DNA of 64,000 nucleotides from an uncultured Mucilaginibacter sp. (GCF_913773635.1 NZ_CAJYGQ010000010.1:124001-188000); one strand, 5' to 3'. Counted from the stretch's first letter, positions 51,606 to 60,474 are shown. The notes: generated by a model not told the origin, from the letters alone. Translations and numbers: made by a program.

Positions 51606-52661
51606 TTATTGTATTCCTAATAAGTTGTTGTTAAGTGAGGGGTTACCGCCTGATGATACAAAATCATCAAATGCATGGTCGGTTACGCGTATAATATGAT
51701 CGGCAATAAACTTTGCTCCTTCAAGCGCGCCATCTTCGGGGTGTTTAAGAGCGCATTCCCATTCCAGTACCGCCCAGCCCGGAAAATCATATTGCGCCAT
51801 TTTGCTAAAAATGGCTTTAAAATCAACCTGACCATCTCCTAATGAACGAAAACGACCAGCCCGGTCAACCCAGTTTTGATAGCCTCCGTAAACGCCTTGT
51901 TTACCGGTAGGGTTAAACTCTGCATCTTTTACGTGCATCATTTTAATACGCTCGTGATATATATCAATGTGCGCCAGGTAATCAAGGCATTGCAGTACAA
52001 AATGCGACGGATCATAAAGCAGGTTTGCCCGTTTGTGCTGACCTACGCGATCAAGAAACATTTCAAATGTAACACCATCATGAAGATCTTCACCGGCATG
52101 TAGTTCGTAACAAAGGTCAATGCCGCATTCATCGTAAAAATCAAGGATAGGTTTCCAACGCCTGCCTAATTCGTCGAATGCGTCTTTAACTAAATTGACC
52201 GGGCGCTGCGGCCATGGATAAACAAATGGCCACGCAAGTGCACCACTAAAGGTTACACTGGCTTGTAGTCCCAAATTTTGTGATGCCTTTGCAGCATATT
52301 TTACTTGCTGCACCGCCCATTCCTGCCTTGCTTTAAAATCTTTGTGCAAGTGGGCAGGGGCAAAGGCGTTGAACAATTCGTTGTAAGCCGGGTTTACAGC
52401 CACTAATTGCCCTTGCGTGTGAGTGGAGAGTTCGGTGATTTCCAAACCTGCCTCATTTACAATGCCTTTTACCTCGTCAGCGTAAGTTTTACTTTCTGCA
52501 GCTTTTTGCAAGTCAATAAAACGTGCATCACCGGTTGGCAACTGTAGTCCTTTATATCCCAAAGAGGAAGCCCACTGCGCTATTGATTTTAAATCATTAA
52601 ACGGCGCATCGTTGCCAATAAATTGCGCAATGAATATGGCTGGTCCTTTAATTGTTAACAT
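51606..52661 (-). CDS. cytoplasmic xylose-isomerase-like sugar isomerase/epimerase
   Basis: 351 residues with no signal peptide. The TIM barrel shows GYKGLQLPTGD, DLCYELHAGEDLHDG, NLLYDPSHFVLQ, IKMMHVKDAEF and WAVLEWECALKHP, giving the metal-binding Glu, Asp, His and Glu. It is 6 bases downstream of a signal-less Gfo/Idh oxidoreductase, a pairing frequently seen in keto-sugar pathways. Probably finishes conversion of imported 3-keto sugar to a common hexose. The exact reaction is unknown. Confidence 0.88.
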   Translation of the reverse strand: MLTIKGPAIFIAQFIGNDAPFNDLKSIAQWASSLGYKGLQLPTGDARFIDLQKAAESKTYADEVKGIVNEAGLEITELSTHTQGQLVAVNPAYNELFNAFAPAHLHKDFKARQEWAVQQVKYAAKASQNLGLQASVTFSGALAWPFVYPWPQRPVNLVKDAFDELGRRWKPILDFYDECGIDLCYELHAGEDLHDGVTFEMFLDRVGQHKRANLLYDPSHFVLQCLDYLAHIDIYHERIKMMHVKDAEFNPTGKQGVYGGYQNWVDRAGRFRSLGDGQVDFKAIFSKMAQYDFPGWAVLEWECALKHPEDGALEGAKFIADHIIRVTDHAFDDFVSSGGNPSLNNNLLGIQ

Positions 52662-52667
52662 AGAAAT

Positions 52668-53819
52668 TTAGATAGTAAATGGTGTCCACTTCTGTTCTGA
52701 TTTCCCTGAAGCAATCACATTTTCAATAAATGCCATACCGCGAACGCCCTCATTCAAGCCCGGATAGTCGAGCATTTGAGCTGAAGGTTGTTCATCGTCA
52801 CCAATAGCTTTTATAGTTAAAGCAAAATTGCGGTAAATGTTGGCAAATGCTTCGAGGTATCCTTCAGGATGACCGGCCGGAGTGCGTGTGTTAAACATAG
52901 CCGCAGTTGATGTGTAACCGCCGCCAGTGCGCCATATTTCGGCCGGCTTGTCGGTGTATCTAACAATAAGCGAGTTCAAATCATCCTGCTGCCATTCTAT
53001 GCCGCCGGTTTCGCCATAAATACTTATCTGCACATTGTTTTCGGCTCCTGCAGCTACCTGGGTGGCTACTAAAACGCCACTGGCGCCACCTTCAAAACGC
53101 AGCAACACGGCACCATCGTCATCAAGGCGTCGTCCCGGTACTACAACGTTAATATCGGCACATAAATGACTTACCGATAAGCCTGTTACATACTCAATAA
53201 GGTTGAATGCGTGCGTGCCAATATCACCCATGGCCCCGGCAATACCGCTTTGTGACGGATCTGTGCGCCAGGTTGCCTGTTTGTTATCAGTAGCCTCGGC
53301 CAAAGAACTTAACCAGCCCTGCGGATATTTTGCATACACTTTCCTTATCTTACCGATATGGTTAGCGGCAACAAGATCGCGTGCTTGTTTTACCATTGGA
53401 TAACCGGTGTACGTATGGGTAAGACAAAGCAAATTACCTGTTCTGTCTGAAATCTCTTTTAGTTGCTTTGCTTCCGCAAGGGTAAGCGTCATTGGCTTAT
53501 CAAGTATCACATGAAAGCCGTTTTCGAGTGCGAGTTTTGCAGGCTCAAAATGAACGTGATTTGGAGTTACTATGCTGATTACCTGTGCACGTTGATGAGC
53601 AGGTAATTTACTCTCTTTTTCAATTAACTCAATATAGCTGGCATATGCGCGGTTTTCATCTATACCCAGCACAATTCCGCTGGCTTTAGAGCGTTCGGCA
53701 TTACTGCTGAAAGCACCACAAACCATTTCGTACTCATCATCGATACGGGAGGCTATGCGGTGAACGGCACCAATAAAAGCGCCCTGGCCTCCGCCTATCA
53801 TTCCTAATCTTAATTTCAT
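52668..53819 (-). CDS. cytoplasmic Gfo/Idh/MocA-family oxidoreductase
   Basis: 383 residues, no signal peptide. Rossmann motif GMIGGGQGAFIGAVHR at the N-terminus, VISIVTPNHVHFEPAKLAL, the catalytic-lysine motif LDKPMTLT (variant of EKP), and GAMGDIGTHAFNLIEYVTG with the conserved Asp and His. The C-terminal beta-sheet domain is complete. NAD(P)-dependent reduction of 3-keto sugars or oxidation of hydroxyls at C3 is common in this family. The coupled isomerase gene follows after 6 bases. Role in the keto-sugar route is inferred from context. Confidence 0.9.
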   Translation of the reverse strand: MKLRLGMIGGGQGAFIGAVHRIASRIDDEYEMVCGAFSSNAERSKASGIVLGIDENRAYASYIELIEKESKLPAHQRAQVISIVTPNHVHFEPAKLALENGFHVILDKPMTLTLAEAKQLKEISDRTGNLLCLTHTYTGYPMVKQARDLVAANHIGKIRKVYAKYPQGWLSSLAEATDNKQATWRTDPSQSGIAGAMGDIGTHAFNLIEYVTGLSVSHLCADINVVVPGRRLDDDGAVLLRFEGGASGVLVATQVAAGAENNVQISIYGETGGIEWQQDDLNSLIVRYTDKPAEIWRTGGGYTSTAAMFNTRTPAGHPEGYLEAFANIYRNFALTIKAIGDDEQPSAQMLDYPGLNEGVRGMAFIENVIASGKSEQKWTPFTI

Positions 53820-53835
53820 AGTAGATGTATATTAT

Positions 53836-54408
53836 TTAGGCAAGTGCCCAGGCTTTATCGCCTTTTTTGTACGGATAGTTACCATCATATTTGCCTGGTA
53901 CCGGTAAGTAGCGTTGCGCTTTGGTACAGCCAATTTCTGAAGTAAAGTAACCTAGAAGAGTAAGCTGTTTAACCATGGTAAAATAATGGTTCGGCGCTTC
54001 TTTCTCTTTGGTTTTACTATAAGCCGCCTGTTCTTTATCGAGGTCTGTAAGCAACTGTGTGCGTTGCTCAACTGTTGCTTCCATAAAGCCAACTTTGAAT
54101 TTCTTATCGCAAGCCTCTTCTAACTGTTTAAGGCCTTTTTTAAATACTTTTTGATCCTCATCGGCATAGCAATCGCGCACCATTACTGCCATAAAGTTAC
54201 CTACGTTGGCATCCTTGGCACCGGGTGTTTGGGTGCGCGGTAATATGGTATCGGCTACTTCATTTAAAAAGGCCTGCGTTTGCTGATTAAATAAATCCTC
54301 GGTATCAACCGAACTTCCGGATTTGCAACCCGATAAAAAGAAATCGGCTCCTATAACTGAACCGCCTACCAGTAAGGCTACACGGTTTAAAGCTTCTCGT
54401 CTGTTCAT
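53836..54408 (-). CDS. gluconate 2-dehydrogenase subunit 3-like small subunit (Tat signal)
   Basis: 190 residues. Twin-arginine start MNRREALNRVALLVGG plus a lipobox-like FLSGCK (Cys28). The domain (PF13618) shows FLNEVADTILPRTQTPGAKDANVGNFMAVMVRDCYA and FTMVKQLTLLGYFTSEIG, hallmarks of the family. In known FAD sugar dehydrogenases this small subunit carries the Tat signal and takes the catalytic GMC subunit through the membrane as a hitch-hiker. That fits the GMC gene of this operon, which lacks a signal peptide. Confidence 0.9.
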   Translation of the reverse strand: MNRREALNRVALLVGGSVIGADFFLSGCKSGSSVDTEDLFNQQTQAFLNEVADTILPRTQTPGAKDANVGNFMAVMVRDCYADEDQKVFKKGLKQLEEACDKKFKVGFMEATVEQRTQLLTDLDKEQAAYSKTKEKEAPNHYFTMVKQLTLLGYFTSEIGCTKAQRYLPVPGKYDGNYPYKKGDKAWALA

Positions 54409-54434
54409 AAAATATTTCTTATACTATCCGATAG

Positions 54435-55865
54435 TTATGCTTTTAATTCCCAACCATTGCGGTAGTTGCGTTTCACAAATTGATTAACCTCGTTAAAGTT
54501 GCTAACCTTCATGGCCTTGTTGTCCCACTCGTACTTAAACTGGCCGCCCGGTAAATCATGACCGCGTACAGCCAGATTGGCCATAAGCAAGGCCTCAGTA
54601 AGCGGACCAGCCACCTCAAAAGGTGAGCTTAGTTCTTTTTTACCATAGCCGGCAAGGCAAGCTTCAACCCACTGTGTATAGTGGCCGTTTGATCCGCCTG
54701 GTACACGGGCCCATTTTTGCGGTGCTTTTGCTTGTTCGGTTAATGATTTTGGAAGCAGGGTTGGAGCTGTTGAATAAGTGCTGGCATACATTTTACCTTT
54801 AGTTCCTACAAACAAGGTTCCGTTACCGTCTTCACCACCCCACTTTTCGTTAGGGCCTAATTCGTCAGGGCGTTCGGGTTGTATACCTCCATCCATCCAA
54901 TGAAGTGCAACTTCACCTTTTGTTTTATCGGTTTTAGGAAATGTAAGTGTTACATGGCTTGATGGCGGGCAACTTTCAGGGAATACACCTTTCTTGAATT
55001 CATCTACGTAAACGCTGCCTACACTTGCTTGTACCGATTTAACATATTGTAACCCCAAAGCACGAAATGGTGCTTCGATAAGGTGACAACCCATATCGCC
55101 TAGTGCTCCGGTGCCATAATCCCACCAGCCGCGCCAGTTGAAAGGCACAAGTTTATCTACATATGTTTTGTAAGGTGCAGTACCCAGCCACAAATCCCAG
55201 TTTAATTCTTTAGGAATGGTTGCGCCTGTTCCAGGCCACGAAATACCCTGCGGCCATACCGGGCGATTTGTCCAGCAATAAACGGTGTGCACATCGCCAA
55301 TCAAACCGGCGTCATACCACTCTGATAAAAGCCTGGTACCATCATTTGAGGCACCCTGATTACCCATTTGGGTAACTACCTTATATTTTTTGGCAGCTTC
55401 TGTGAGCATACGAGCCTCCCAAATATCATGGGTTAAAGGCTTTTCAACATACACATGCTTGCCTAATTGCATAGCATGGTAGGTAATAATGGCGTGGTTA
55501 TGGTCGGGCGTAGCTACTGATACTGCGTCAATATGCTTGTGCTCTTTATCAAAAAGCTCGCGCCAATCTTTATAGTATTTTGCTTTCGGAAAATTCTTAA
55601 CAGAGTTTGCTGCCCTCCGGTCGTCAACATCACACAGGTATCCAATTTCGGCCTTGCCACTTTTATAAAAATTGGCAATATCGGTTTCACCTTTGCCACC
55701 TGCACCAACGCCGGCAATAATCAACCTATCGCTAGGAGCAGTGAAACCTTTTCCACCCAATACATACCGTGGAACAATCATAAACCCGGCAGCTGCTACA
55801 GCACCGGTTTTTAGAAAATTGCGCCGGGAGGTTTGAGCATTTTTTTTGTCTGAATTCTCTTCCAT
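54435..55865 (-). CDS. exported Gfo/Idh/MocA-family oxidoreductase (Tat signal)
   Basis: 476 residues. A clear Tat signal, SRRNFLKTGAVAAAGFMIVP, then a Rossmann domain (IIAGVGAGGKGETDIANF), VSVATPDHNHAIITYHAM, VEKPLTHDIWEAR and GTGALGDMGCHLIEAPFRALG. The longer C-terminal part (GGIQPERPDELGPNEKWGGEDGNGTLFVGTKG) is typical of the exported branch of the family in Bacteroidota, several of which act as glycoside 3-dehydrogenases or glycosidases using tightly held NAD. Here it sits between the GMC subunit and its small subunit, so it probably acts on the same oxidised glycosides. Exact reaction unknown. Confidence 0.9.
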   Translation of the reverse strand: MEENSDKKNAQTSRRNFLKTGAVAAAGFMIVPRYVLGGKGFTAPSDRLIIAGVGAGGKGETDIANFYKSGKAEIGYLCDVDDRRAANSVKNFPKAKYYKDWRELFDKEHKHIDAVSVATPDHNHAIITYHAMQLGKHVYVEKPLTHDIWEARMLTEAAKKYKVVTQMGNQGASNDGTRLLSEWYDAGLIGDVHTVYCWTNRPVWPQGISWPGTGATIPKELNWDLWLGTAPYKTYVDKLVPFNWRGWWDYGTGALGDMGCHLIEAPFRALGLQYVKSVQASVGSVYVDEFKKGVFPESCPPSSHVTLTFPKTDKTKGEVALHWMDGGIQPERPDELGPNEKWGGEDGNGTLFVGTKGKMYASTYSTAPTLLPKSLTEQAKAPQKWARVPGGSNGHYTQWVEACLAGYGKKELSSPFEVAGPLTEALLMANLAVRGHDLPGGQFKYEWDNKAMKVSNFNEVNQFVKRNYRNGWELKA

Positions 55866-55888
55866 TTTGAGGCTTAGTGAGGTAGGTA

Positions 55889-57568
55889 TTAAATATTCAT
55901 TTTCTTTAATTCAGAAACTGCATGGTCTGCCGCACGGGCAGTTAAAGCCATGTAAGTAAGTGACGGATTCTGGCATGCAGACGAAGTCATGGCGGCACCA
56001 TCGGTCACGTATACATTTTTGGCATCCCAAACCTGGTTAAACTCATTAAGTACCGATGTTTTAGGATCACGACCCATGCGGGCGGTACCCATTTCATGAA
56101 TACCACGGCCTAGTACTGCTGTATCGTTATATGAATTTACATTTTTAACGCCCGTTGCTTCAAGCATTTCGGCCGCATCGTTCATCATGTCAATACGCAT
56201 TTTGTTTTCATTATCGCGTACAACAGCATCAATAACCGGTACAGATAATCCCCACTTATCTTTAGTGGTTTTATCAAGCCACATACGGTTCTCATGATAT
56301 GGCAGTACTTCTCCAAACCCGCCTATACCCATACTCCAGCTTCCCGGCTCGCTTAATTCATCTTTAAATTTAGCGCCAATGCTAAGCTCTGGTATGTTGC
56401 GGCTCCATCGCTCGCGCGAGGCCGAACCCTGGTATCCGAAACCGCGAATGTAATCGCGTTTTTCGCCGTTAAGGTTGCGGTAGCGCGGAATGTAAATACC
56501 ATTAGCTCTGCGGCCATAAGTGTATTTATCCTCATAACCATCAACCTGGCCCCATGCACCTACATTGAGGTGATGGTCCATAATATTGTGACCAAGCTGG
56601 CCGCTGCTGCTACCTAAACCCCCTGGCCACACATCATTAGCCGAACGCATTAGCACAGCAGCAGTGTTGATTGTTGATGCATTAAGGAAGATAACTTTGG
56701 CGTAGTACTCGTAAGTTTTATTAGTTTCGGCATCAAGCACTTCAACTCCCTTAGCAAGTTTTGTGTCTTTATCATATAAAACACGGGTAACAATACTCCA
56801 AGGGCGCAGGGTTAAGTTACCGGTACGCATAGCTGCAGGTAGGGTAGATGATTGCGTACTGAAGTAAGCACCAAACGGACAGCCTAACCAACATTTATTA
56901 CGATACTGGCAATTGGTACGGTTTTCATGCGGCTTGGTAATATTAGCCACGCGGCCAATTACCATATGCCTTGATCCTTTGTACAAGTTTTTAATACGGG
57001 CAGCAATATCCTTTTCAACCACGTTAAGCTCCATAGGCGGCATAAAATCACCATCTGGTAAAATTGGGATACCATCCTTGTTGCCCGATATCCCTGCAAA
57101 GCGTTCAACGTAGCTGTACCACGGCGCTAAATCTTTGTAACGGATAGGCCAATCTACCGCAATACCATCTTTAGCGTTTGCTTCAAAATCGGTATCGTGC
57201 CAACGGTATGATTGCCTTCCCCACATAAGTGAGCGGCCACCAACATGGTAACCCCTGAACCAGTCAAAGCGCTGTTTCTCGATGTAAGGGCTATCGTGCT
57301 CGTTAACCCAATAATCTAAATTGGTTTCGTTGAGTACGTAATCGCGCTTAATAACCGGGTAATCCTTTTTCATTTGCTGGGTAGCGTTACCCCGGTGTGC
57401 AAATTCCCAAGGAGCGGTATTGGCGTTCACGTAGTCTTTAATGTGTTCAATGTTCCGGCCGCGCTCAAGCATTAAGGTTTTTAGTCCTTTTTCGGTCAGT
57501 TCTTTAGCTGCCCAGCCGCCGGAAATACCGGAGCCCACAACTATTGCATCGTAAGTATTGGTTGCCAT
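55889..57568 (-). CDS. GMC-family FAD dehydrogenase, probable glycoside 3-dehydrogenase catalytic subunit
   Basis: 559 residues without a signal peptide. FAD-binding GSGISG (12-17) followed by LMLERG, GMC C-terminal domain with catalytic His491 in GIHEMGTARMG and Asn534 in SACQNPSLTY. A cysteine group, Cys220, Cys226 and Cys230 (NCQYRNKCWLGC), resembles the region that binds a 3Fe-4S cluster in bacterial FAD glucose dehydrogenases. With the Tat small subunit and the cytochrome c lipoprotein encoded in the same operon it makes a complete periplasmic three-part sugar dehydrogenase. The keto-sugar genes around it point to oxidation at C3 of glycosides. First gene of the operon, behind a consensus promoter. 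Confidence 0.9.
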   Translation of the reverse strand: MATNTYDAIVVGSGISGGWAAKELTEKGLKTLMLERGRNIEHIKDYVNANTAPWEFAHRGNATQQMKKDYPVIKRDYVLNETNLDYWVNEHDSPYIEKQRFDWFRGYHVGGRSLMWGRQSYRWHDTDFEANAKDGIAVDWPIRYKDLAPWYSYVERFAGISGNKDGIPILPDGDFMPPMELNVVEKDIAARIKNLYKGSRHMVIGRVANITKPHENRTNCQYRNKCWLGCPFGAYFSTQSSTLPAAMRTGNLTLRPWSIVTRVLYDKDTKLAKGVEVLDAETNKTYEYYAKVIFLNASTINTAAVLMRSANDVWPGGLGSSSGQLGHNIMDHHLNVGAWGQVDGYEDKYTYGRRANGIYIPRYRNLNGEKRDYIRGFGYQGSASRERWSRNIPELSIGAKFKDELSEPGSWSMGIGGFGEVLPYHENRMWLDKTTKDKWGLSVPVIDAVVRDNENKMRIDMMNDAAEMLEATGVKNVNSYNDTAVLGRGIHEMGTARMGRDPKTSVLNEFNQVWDAKNVYVTDGAAMTSSACQNPSLTYMALTARAADHAVSELKKMNI

Positions 57569-57700
57569 AAAAGCAGGTTAATCTAAAATTGGTTGTGTTT
57601 GGTAATTAAATTGGTAAGTTACCTAATGCAATTTATCGAAATATTTTATTGCGACGAACTACAATACATAAAACCTCAAAAACTTTAAAATGAAGTAGTA

Positions 57701-57746
57701 TGTCTCATTGAGAGACAAAGATAAAAGCCTGTATCACTTTCGCAAA
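57701..57746 (-). promoter_or_regulatory. consensus promoter of the 3-keto-glycoside operon with overlapping palindrome
   Basis: On the minus strand: TTTG (57746-57743), 19 bases, TATCTTTG (57723-57716). This matches the Bacteroidota TTTG-N19-TANNTTTG consensus exactly. The palindrome TGTCTCATTGAGAGACA (57701-57717; arms of six, loop of five) begins inside the -7 box and covers the expected start site, the usual position for a repressor. The leader to the GMC start codon is about 140 bases. Confidence 0.7.
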
Positions 57747-57791
57747 TTAATTTTCGGATTGTTACAAAGGTTGTAATCAAACCGTAAAGAC

Positions 57792-58538
57792 CTACCATTC
57801 TTGCTTCAGGCCGTTTTGCAAAGCTTCGTTATAACGATCGATATTGAAACTGTAGAGGATAGGAGGACGGTGTGCATTTTTGCTGGGCGTGGCATCAAGC
57901 TTATTCAATATATTGAAGCTGTGAATTTTTCGCTGAAAGTTTCCTCGGTGAAGCGTTTTACCTAAAATGATTTCATATAAACGCTGTAGCTGAGGCATAG
58001 TAAACTCTCGTGGAAGAAGGTTTAAACCAACTGGTGTGTAGTTTATGTTACGCCTGAGAGTATGCAAAGCACTATTCATAATCTCTTTATGATCCATCAT
58101 TAGTTCGGGCAAATCGTCAATATCGCGCCATTCGCAGCTTTCGGATATGCGGTCGGTAACAGGTGTAATTTCGGCATAGTTCACCAGTGCATAATAGCCT
58201 ACGGAAACAAAACGCTGACGCTGCCAAAAGCTTTGGGGCAAATGAGCCATATCAGCTTCGGAACGGCCAACGTTGCCAAACACGTTGAACTGTTCGAGAT
58301 ATAAATCAGTTGCACCGGTACGGGCCTTTAAAATTCGGTGCGCGGCGTGGTTAAGGTCTTCGTTTGTTTTAACGTAACCGCCGGGAAGCCCCCATTTATC
58401 AAAGCCCTTCATTTTAAGCAACAGTACTTTTAATGAAGATTGATGAAATCCAAATACAACGCAATCGACAGACACATGCGCAATGCACGACTTGTATGCA
58501 AGCTCACTGCCTTTTTCAAATAATTCGATTACGTCCAT
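57792..58538 (-). CDS. Nudix-domain transcriptional regulator (NrtR/AraR-like)
   Basis: 248 residues from the ATG at 58538; a TTG ten codons upstream is less likely. N-terminal Nudix domain (about 15-150) with DKWGLPGGYVKTNEDLNHAAHRILKARTG. The catalytic REUXEE of the Nudix box is changed to RILKAR, so the metal-binding glutamates are lost and the domain is probably a ligand sensor. The C-terminal part (about 170-240: TMPQLQRLYEIILGKTLHRGNFQRKI) is the winged helix of this regulator family. It lies directly upstream of, and in the same direction as, the GMC operon, whose start site carries a palindrome. Most likely a repressor that responds to a sugar or nucleotide-linked metabolite. Confidence 0.87.
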   Translation of the reverse strand: MDVIELFEKGSELAYKSCIAHVSVDCVVFGFHQSSLKVLLLKMKGFDKWGLPGGYVKTNEDLNHAAHRILKARTGATDLYLEQFNVFGNVGRSEADMAHLPQSFWQRQRFVSVGYYALVNYAEITPVTDRISESCEWRDIDDLPELMMDHKEIMNSALHTLRRNINYTPVGLNLLPREFTMPQLQRLYEIILGKTLHRGNFQRKIHSFNILNKLDATPSKNAHRPPILYSFNIDRYNEALQNGLKQEW

Positions 58539-58648
58539 TTTGCAAATAAGAGGAATTATTGTAAGCAATCAAAGTCAAAAGGTACTCAAGATGGGTAATC
58601 CCTTTTTACAGCGATAAATTTATAGTTGTGTACAACATACTCCCAAAA

Positions 58649-58801
58649 CTAAACCGTTGCTTTTTTTGAATTTGAACGACACCTGTCTGAACAATATTTA
58701 ACCTCTTCCCAAACGCGTTCCCACTTTTTTCGCCAGGTAAATGGTTTACCGCATACTGTGCAAACTTTGCTTGGAAGGTTTTGTTTTTTAACCCCTTTCA
58801 T
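58649..58801 (-). CDS. DUF2256 small zinc-finger protein
   Basis: 50 residues, begins [18 protein letters not shown] and continues [22 protein letters not shown]. Four cysteines as CxxC...CxxxC and the [14 protein letters not shown] phrase are diagnostic of DUF2256. The start lies 14 bases inside the end of the DUF4385 gene (GCATGAA), so translation is probably coupled. DUF2256 is often found beside or fused to cryptochrome/photolyase-like proteins, and here a photoproduct-lyase-like gene lies two genes upstream. Function unknown; short, but the full family pattern makes it convincing. Confidence 0.9.
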   Translation of the reverse strand: MKGVKKQNLPSKVCTVCGKPFTWRKKWERVWEEVKYCSDRCRSNSKKATV

Positions 58802-59267
58802 GCTTCCACTTCTTTTTCATAGCGGCGTAAGTGTCGTTTGCTTCGGCCTGCTTCCATTTTTCGTAAAAAATGTTTGCGGCTGCAGCCTTTTCATTTTCAC
58901 CGGTGCCGCGTTCCAGTTGCTGGTAACTATTGTGCTTATCATATTTTAGGCCCCCTTTGTAATTGGCGTAACGCCTGGCACGGGTATAGCCCATTTGTAA
59001 ATACTTTCGTGCCATGTCGGCGCCAACAAAGTCGCCTACGTTAACATACTCCTTAAACATTTCATATATCTTTTGGCTGCTTTCGCTGGCAGTGTCCTGA
59101 TCTTTAAATCTCCAGTACTTGCCAATTTCGCTTTTGTATGGCTCACAAATTAACACACCTTGTTCACCCTTACCAACTTTGTAAAGATGAGGGTGTGTCC
59201 TATAGTCAATATCGGCTTTCCAGTGATACTTGTCGATGTCAAAATTGAGGTAGCTTGGCTTATCCAT
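58788..59267 (-). CDS. DUF4385 protein
   Basis: 159 residues, soluble, rich in charged and aromatic residues: [51 protein letters not shown], then [25 protein letters not shown]. This is the pattern I associate with DUF4385. No catalytic motif stands out; the basic, Tyr/Arg-rich centre could bind nucleic acid. One base separates its start region from the stop of the radical SAM gene and it overlaps the DUF2256 gene, so the three form one unit. Function unknown. Confidence 0.85.
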   Translation of the reverse strand: MDKPSYLNFDIDKYHWKADIDYRTHPHLYKVGKGEQGVLICEPYKSEIGKYWRFKDQDTASESSQKIYEMFKEYVNVGDFVGADMARKYLQMGYTRARRYANYKGGLKYDKHNSYQQLERGTGENEKAAAANIFYEKWKQAEANDTYAAMKKKWKHERG

Positions 59268-59268
59268 T

Positions 59269-60345
59269 TTAAAATGCGTAACGAATACCGCAATAAGGTA
59301 TCATCTCGGTACAAAGATTTACTAACTCATTAACCAACTCGCGTTTGGTGTTATTTTTATATCGCACATTGCGCTGGCCGCTTTGGCTATATTTAACCTG
59401 CTGTATATCCGGTCGCCATAATACTTCTTCGGCTTTAGGATGCCAGTTCATGTTTACATTATGCAGTTGTTCGTTGTGTGTAAGGAAAATTATTTCGGTG
59501 ACTAGTTTTTTCTTTGTCTCATCGTCCAGCACGTCGTTCATCTCGTCAAACAGTTTACGCCAATCATCAAGCCAGCCCTCGTAATAAATTACAGGTGCAA
59601 AGCTTACGTTAACTTCGTAGCCAGCCTCCCTAAAATCGTTCATTACTGCAATACGGTCGCTTATTGGCGTAGTGCGTACATCAACCAGCTTTGACATTTG
59701 ATGTGGCATAAGACTGAACCGTATACGCGTTTTGCGCTGCGGATCATAATCAAGCATTTGCCGGTTCACAAACTTGGTTGCAAACGTAAGTTTAGCATTT
59801 GGTATGCTACGAAACTGCTGTACCAGGTCTTTTACATTATCGCAAATGGCGGCATCGGCGCTGCAGTCACCGTTTTCGCCAATTTCATATACCCAGTATT
59901 CAGGGTCGGTTAAATCGGGGATAAGTTTTTTACCTTGTCGGGCAGCGTGGCGCTCAAGGTAACCCATTATCTTTTCAATGTTTACAAATATGGTTATAGG
60001 GTTTGCATAACCTTTACGGCGCGGCACGTAGCAATACGAGCATGACATAGTGCAGCCATTTGACTGCGACGGCGCTACCCAATGTGAACTGCGGGTGTTA
60101 GGTCTTGCACTTAAGCTGTGTTTGCTGCCCAAAACTAAAACGTTCTTTTTGTTCCACAGCCAGTCTTCAACTGCGCCTTCAAAACCAAATAACTCCGGAA
60201 TTTTGTTGTGTGCCGGTACTTCAATAAGTTTTGCATCCGGGTATTTCGCTAAAATTTCGCGGCCGCGTGCAAACTCACGTATGTTAGGTTCGTGATAAAT
60301 TTCGTGTATGGTTAAAAGCTGATCTATGGTTTTTTCATGAAGCAT
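59269..60345 (-). CDS. spore-photoproduct-lyase-like radical SAM protein
   Basis: 358 residues from the ATG at 60345; a TTG five codons upstream is less likely. The radical SAM motif is Cys98-x3-Cys102-x2-Cys105 (NGCTMSCSYCYV), the C-x3-C-x2-C spacing of SPL. Other parts agree with SPL-type barrels: the N-terminal PNIREFARGREILAKYPDAKLIEV, FATKFVNRQMLDYDPQ, RIRFSLMPHQMS and NVSFAPVIYYEGWLDDW. True SPL repairs the thymine spore photoproduct; this organism type does not sporulate, so the role is probably another UV-related DNA lesion or an RNA/protein target. First gene of the SPL-DUF4385-DUF2256 unit. Confidence 0.9.
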   Translation of the reverse strand: MLHEKTIDQLLTIHEIYHEPNIREFARGREILAKYPDAKLIEVPAHNKIPELFGFEGAVEDWLWNKKNVLVLGSKHSLSARPNTRSSHWVAPSQSNGCTMSCSYCYVPRRKGYANPITIFVNIEKIMGYLERHAARQGKKLIPDLTDPEYWVYEIGENGDCSADAAICDNVKDLVQQFRSIPNAKLTFATKFVNRQMLDYDPQRKTRIRFSLMPHQMSKLVDVRTTPISDRIAVMNDFREAGYEVNVSFAPVIYYEGWLDDWRKLFDEMNDVLDDETKKKLVTEIIFLTHNEQLHNVNMNWHPKAEEVLWRPDIQQVKYSQSGQRNVRYKNNTKRELVNELVNLCTEMIPYCGIRYAF

Positions 60346-60392
60346 AAATACTAAAGCCAATGTGTGTTAAAATTGTTGGCATGCGGTGCTAT

Positions 60393-60423
60393 AATAGTTA
60401 CAACTATTTGCTTGTTGCAACAA
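60393..60423. promoter_or_regulatory. two adjacent palindromes in the SPL-like / YetF divergent promoter
   Basis: AATAGTT-AC-AACTATT (60393-60408) and TTGTTGCAACAA (60412-60423), both perfect. They occupy the centre of the 129-base gap between the divergent genes and are likely operators or overlapping promoter dyads. I found no perfect TANNTTTG box in this gap on either strand. Confidence 0.45.
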
Positions 60424-60474
60424 CAATGTGTCCATAGTGCTGTTGTTTACTATCATGATAATTAATTATTTACG

